Source: Rhizobium sp. Root483D2
GTDB taxonomy: Bacteria > Pseudomonadota > Alphaproteobacteria > Rhizobiales > Rhizobiaceae
Direction: 5' to 3'
NCBI RefSeq assembly: GCF_001426685.1
Contig: NZ_LMFB01000035.1
Span: forward strand, 1-64,000
Length of the DNA: 64,000 bases
Below the pieces are notes generated by a model. That model was given only the letters and a program-made list of their open reading frames with translations, made no database searches and was not told where the DNA came from. Below, piece after piece: positions 61,987 through 64,000 of this stretch. The position numbers and the translations under genes are program-made. Position 1 is the first letter of the stretch, and each line of letters begins with the position of its first letter.

Positions 61987-62214
61987 ATGAGCGAGAAGGA
62001 AGCCAAGCGCTTTATCACCGCAATGATCGAGGCCGGCAGCAACATCCAGGCAATCGGAACGACCGGTTACGTCTTAGCTGAACCCGTCGATCTGGATGAC
62101 GAACCTGCTTATGAACGGATCGAGGCGGTTTCGCGCCGCTTCCCCGATCGAGACGACATGAAACAGGAAATCATTGATTGCCTGCATAAGATGGGGCGTG
62201 TTGCTGTGGTCTAA
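61987..62214 (+). CDS. Small hypothetical protein
   Basis: 75 residues from ATG 61987 with GGAGGT upstream, which decides against longer starts. The protein begins SEKEAKRFITAMIEAGSNIQ and has an acidic middle. Function unknown; a leftward terminator lies just beyond its 3' end. Confidence 0.6.
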   Translation: MSEKEAKRFITAMIEAGSNIQAIGTTGYVLAEPVDLDDEPAYERIEAVSRRFPDRDDMKQEIIDCLHKMGRVAVV

Positions 62215-62233
62215 TCCGATGGCCGATTCACTT

Positions 62234-62260
62234 AAAAAGCCCCGCCGGATGAGGACGGGG
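62234..62260 (-). terminator. Rho-independent terminator for leftward transcription
   Basis: Reading leftward, CCCCG-loop-CGGGG is followed by CTTTTTAAG. No minus-strand gene is evident immediately to its right, so it either ends the transcript of the 33-residue peptide gene (62867) or another RNA. Confidence 0.5.
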
Positions 62261-62866
62261 TAAAGGCGCATCTGACACTTGGCAATATGCCGTTGTTTGT
62301 GTTCAATTCGAGCGTCTCAGATCAAAGAGGCGTTTATTCCGTCCAATGGACAAACGGTCCCGGCTAACCGGGGAGGGACCTTCTCCGACAACTGGACCGG
62401 CGCCATGTTTTAGCCGGGGGTCGGGGTGATCGTGCAGGAGCTACGTCCGCTGATCTGCACCCCCGAAAGCTGATTGGACGAACGACGATCGCTTGGGGAT
62501 AAGACCTGAGACGTCGCCACGTCTGCGACGGCGACCAAATGCCCACAGATTGCTTCGGGGATATGGAAAGAGAAAATCTGAAGTGGCTTTAAGCCATTTC
62601 ATGGCGCGAGCGAACGTTTTTGTCAGCCGCCTGGTGAATGCATGCAGACGTCCACCCCGCGAAACAAAGGTGCGGGGTGGTTCAGGTCGCGCCGCATTCA
62701 CACGCACATGATAAGCACGAATTGCAACGCGCCTTGAGCAAAATGTCACATGACGCTTTTCGTCGAAGGCAATATTCCGCACGACCGTAACCAGAAAGAC
62801 TCAGTCCTTTCTGCGGGCCCAAGTGGTTTCCGAAAATCTCCATACAGGAAGCAGGATAGCCCGTGC
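62261..62866. other. Intergenic, no confident gene
   Basis: About 600 bases. A hairpin with perfect arms GGTCCC/GGGACC lies near 62357-62381. Short frames have no ribosome binding site. This may be an untranslated 3' region of the small peptide transcript. Confidence 0.4.
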
Positions 62867-62968
62867 TCACGATACCGCGATTGCTTGTAGAATCGAGGCG
62901 AGCCAGGTGACGACCGCGGCAATCGCAACCACTCGTTCTGGATTTTTGAAGAGAAGGGAAACTTGCAT
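62867..62968 (-). CDS. 33-residue membrane peptide
   Basis: Too short for usual gene calling. From ATG 62968, eight bases after AAGGAG, the frame encodes 33 residues: a basic N-terminus (SLLFKNPERVV) and a membrane helix (AIAAVVTWLASILQAIAV). The excellent ribosome binding site and single hydrophobic helix support a real small membrane protein, possibly a regulator or type I toxin. Confidence 0.5.
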   Translation of the reverse strand: MQVSLLFKNPERVVAIAAVVTWLASILQAIAVS

Positions 62969-63380
62969 GTCGTGTGCTCCTTGAGATGTTGGAGGCTGAA
63001 TAAACCAGAATAGATTGGCTTATGGTTACCGGGGGAACAGCCATCGCTTGGATCGAGCATATCTCAACCTTGTCACGGCCTAGGGCCTAGTGGTGCCGGG
63101 GCGTGCGTTTTACCATCCGGGCCCCGAGGGCCTTGTTCGAGCTGCCGTGGCGGGAGAGGGGGTTATCGTCTGAAGCGAGAGGCCGACAATCGCCAGCGCC
63201 GTGCTGAGAGACGGCGCAGCGTCCTGGAAACGGTATTTTTACGGTTCTGCGCGACGATACAGCCATCAATCCCGGGCGTGATAATAAAGGCGGATAATGC
63301 AACATTATCGGTCGTATTATGGTGGTGACGGGCGGTGCGGTTTTGCGTGAAAATGGTGGAGTAGGCTGCGCGTCTGACAT
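62969..63380. other. Intergenic with AT-rich palindrome
   Basis: No gene seen. The palindrome at 63281-63320 is the main feature and probably belongs to the promoter of the DUF1403 relic. Confidence 0.4.
63281..63320. promoter_or_regulatory. Nested AT-rich palindrome, candidate operator
   Basis: GATAATG-CAA-CATTATC (63293-63309) is a perfect inverted repeat, flanked by ATAATA (63281-63286) and TATTAT (63315-63320). It is about 60-100 bases before the DUF1403 start and may be a transcription factor site. Confidence 0.45.
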
Positions 63381-64000
63381 ATGCGTTTCGACATGGATTT
63401 GATCGCGACCACCTCATCGACCTTACCTACATGGTCCGCCCATTTGCCAAGTTGGGCATTGGCGCACGGTCGCGACATCGACGAGCGCGACGCTGCCTTC
63501 GCAGCCGGTATCGCGCTGAAATCAATCGATGATTTGATCCGCGCCGATCCACCCTGGCTCGGCTGTTGGAGGGATCGTTTGGCCCTCGGTCGCATCCCGG
63601 ACGCTCGGCCGAAGCGAGGAAGAGCACGCGCTGCGTGACGCCGTTTTGCTGACATCCGAAGCCGGCGATCCAGGGCCTGCTGGAACGCTATTTTTGGCCA
63701 CACGAATGCTGTCCCGTCGAGCGCAGATGCCGAGCAAGCCGTTCATTCAAGAGGCGGCCGCGCTTTTCGCGATCCGATGGAACGACGACCTTTCGTCCGT
63801 CTCCGATCTTGTGGATATGGCGATCCAGTCCGGACACGCGGCTCCCCTTGTGATTGCGGATTTGATAACCGATCACGTCTCTCCGCCCGGACGCCGAGGT
63901 TCTGGCCCTTGGTGTGGCGGACGTAGTGTTGGCGCTGAAATGGCCAAAGCCTTCGCCACTACTGCTGCCCGAAGGTTATGGCTCGGCGTTCCGGACGATC
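63381..64000 (+). pseudogene. DUF1403 family gene with two frameshifts, cut by right edge
   Basis: The first frame gives LPSWALAHGRDIDERDAAFAAG and WLGCWRDRLALG, matching DUF1403 N-termini. After a frameshift near 63590, SEEEHALRDAVLLTSEAGDPG and HAAPLVIADLI follow, and after a second near 63875, LRPDAEVLALGVADVVLALK with PLLLPEGYGSAFRT runs to the edge. DUF1403 genes are frequent neighbours of repABC loci in rhizobia. Two frameshifts make it inactive unless caused by sequence error. Confidence 0.7.

Overview
The window looks like a stretch of a rhizobial (Rhizobium/Agrobacterium/Sinorhizobium-type, alphaproteobacterial) plasmid. The main reasons are a complete repABC replication/partition operon with a candidate antisense RNA gene and two identical 16-bp palindromes that fit RepB parS sites (53.7-57.5 kb), tandem Ku genes, a DUF1403 relic, an alphaproteobacterial-type LexA box (GTTC-N7-GTTC) and moderately high G+C. 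All assignments come from reading the sequence; no database search was run.

Layout. 0-5 kb: a truncated Tat-exported protein, a small Cys-rich ORF, and a two-gene module (zinc-dependent phospholipase C-like protein plus a small beta-rich protein) lying between two decayed copies of a umuC-type polymerase 3' end. 5-32 kb: a 7-deazaguanine DNA modification (Dpd) island. Its first part has dpdF-dpdG-dpdH-dpdI on the plus strand facing dpdJ and a Cas4/RecB-like nuclease gene on the minus strand; the dpdJ gene carries an extra SF1 helicase domain at its N terminus. A dndB-like gene and a broken DUF736 gene follow. Its second part is a tightly packed ten-gene minus-strand operon: YaaA/DUF6884-like gene, dpdB paralogue, dpdA, second dpdB paralogue, queE, queD, queC, a VUT-family transporter, a PycTM-like membrane protein and a HAD hydrolase. 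QueD, QueE and QueC make preQ0, DpdA with DpdB would insert it into DNA, and DpdF-J plus the nuclease are the likely restriction arm. No folE is present, so GTP cyclohydrolase must be supplied from elsewhere.

32-42.5 kb: a RES/Xre toxin-antitoxin pair, an HTH protein, a NYN-domain protein, a three-gene cassette of exported proteins ending in a trypsin-like protease, and several unrecognised genes. 42.5-46.3 kb: small genes separated by very palindrome-rich DNA in which several motifs recur, with a possible third parS-like site. 46.7-52.8 kb: a candidate defence module of a KAP-type P-loop NTPase, a large Zn-ribbon/PD-(D/E)XK-like protein and a small overlapping gene.

53.4-64 kb: plasmid backbone. 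repABC is followed by duplicated small genes, two Ku genes, a four-gene cluster of small proteins under a LexA box, a candidate small RNA, a 33-aa membrane peptide and a DUF1403 pseudogene running off the right edge.
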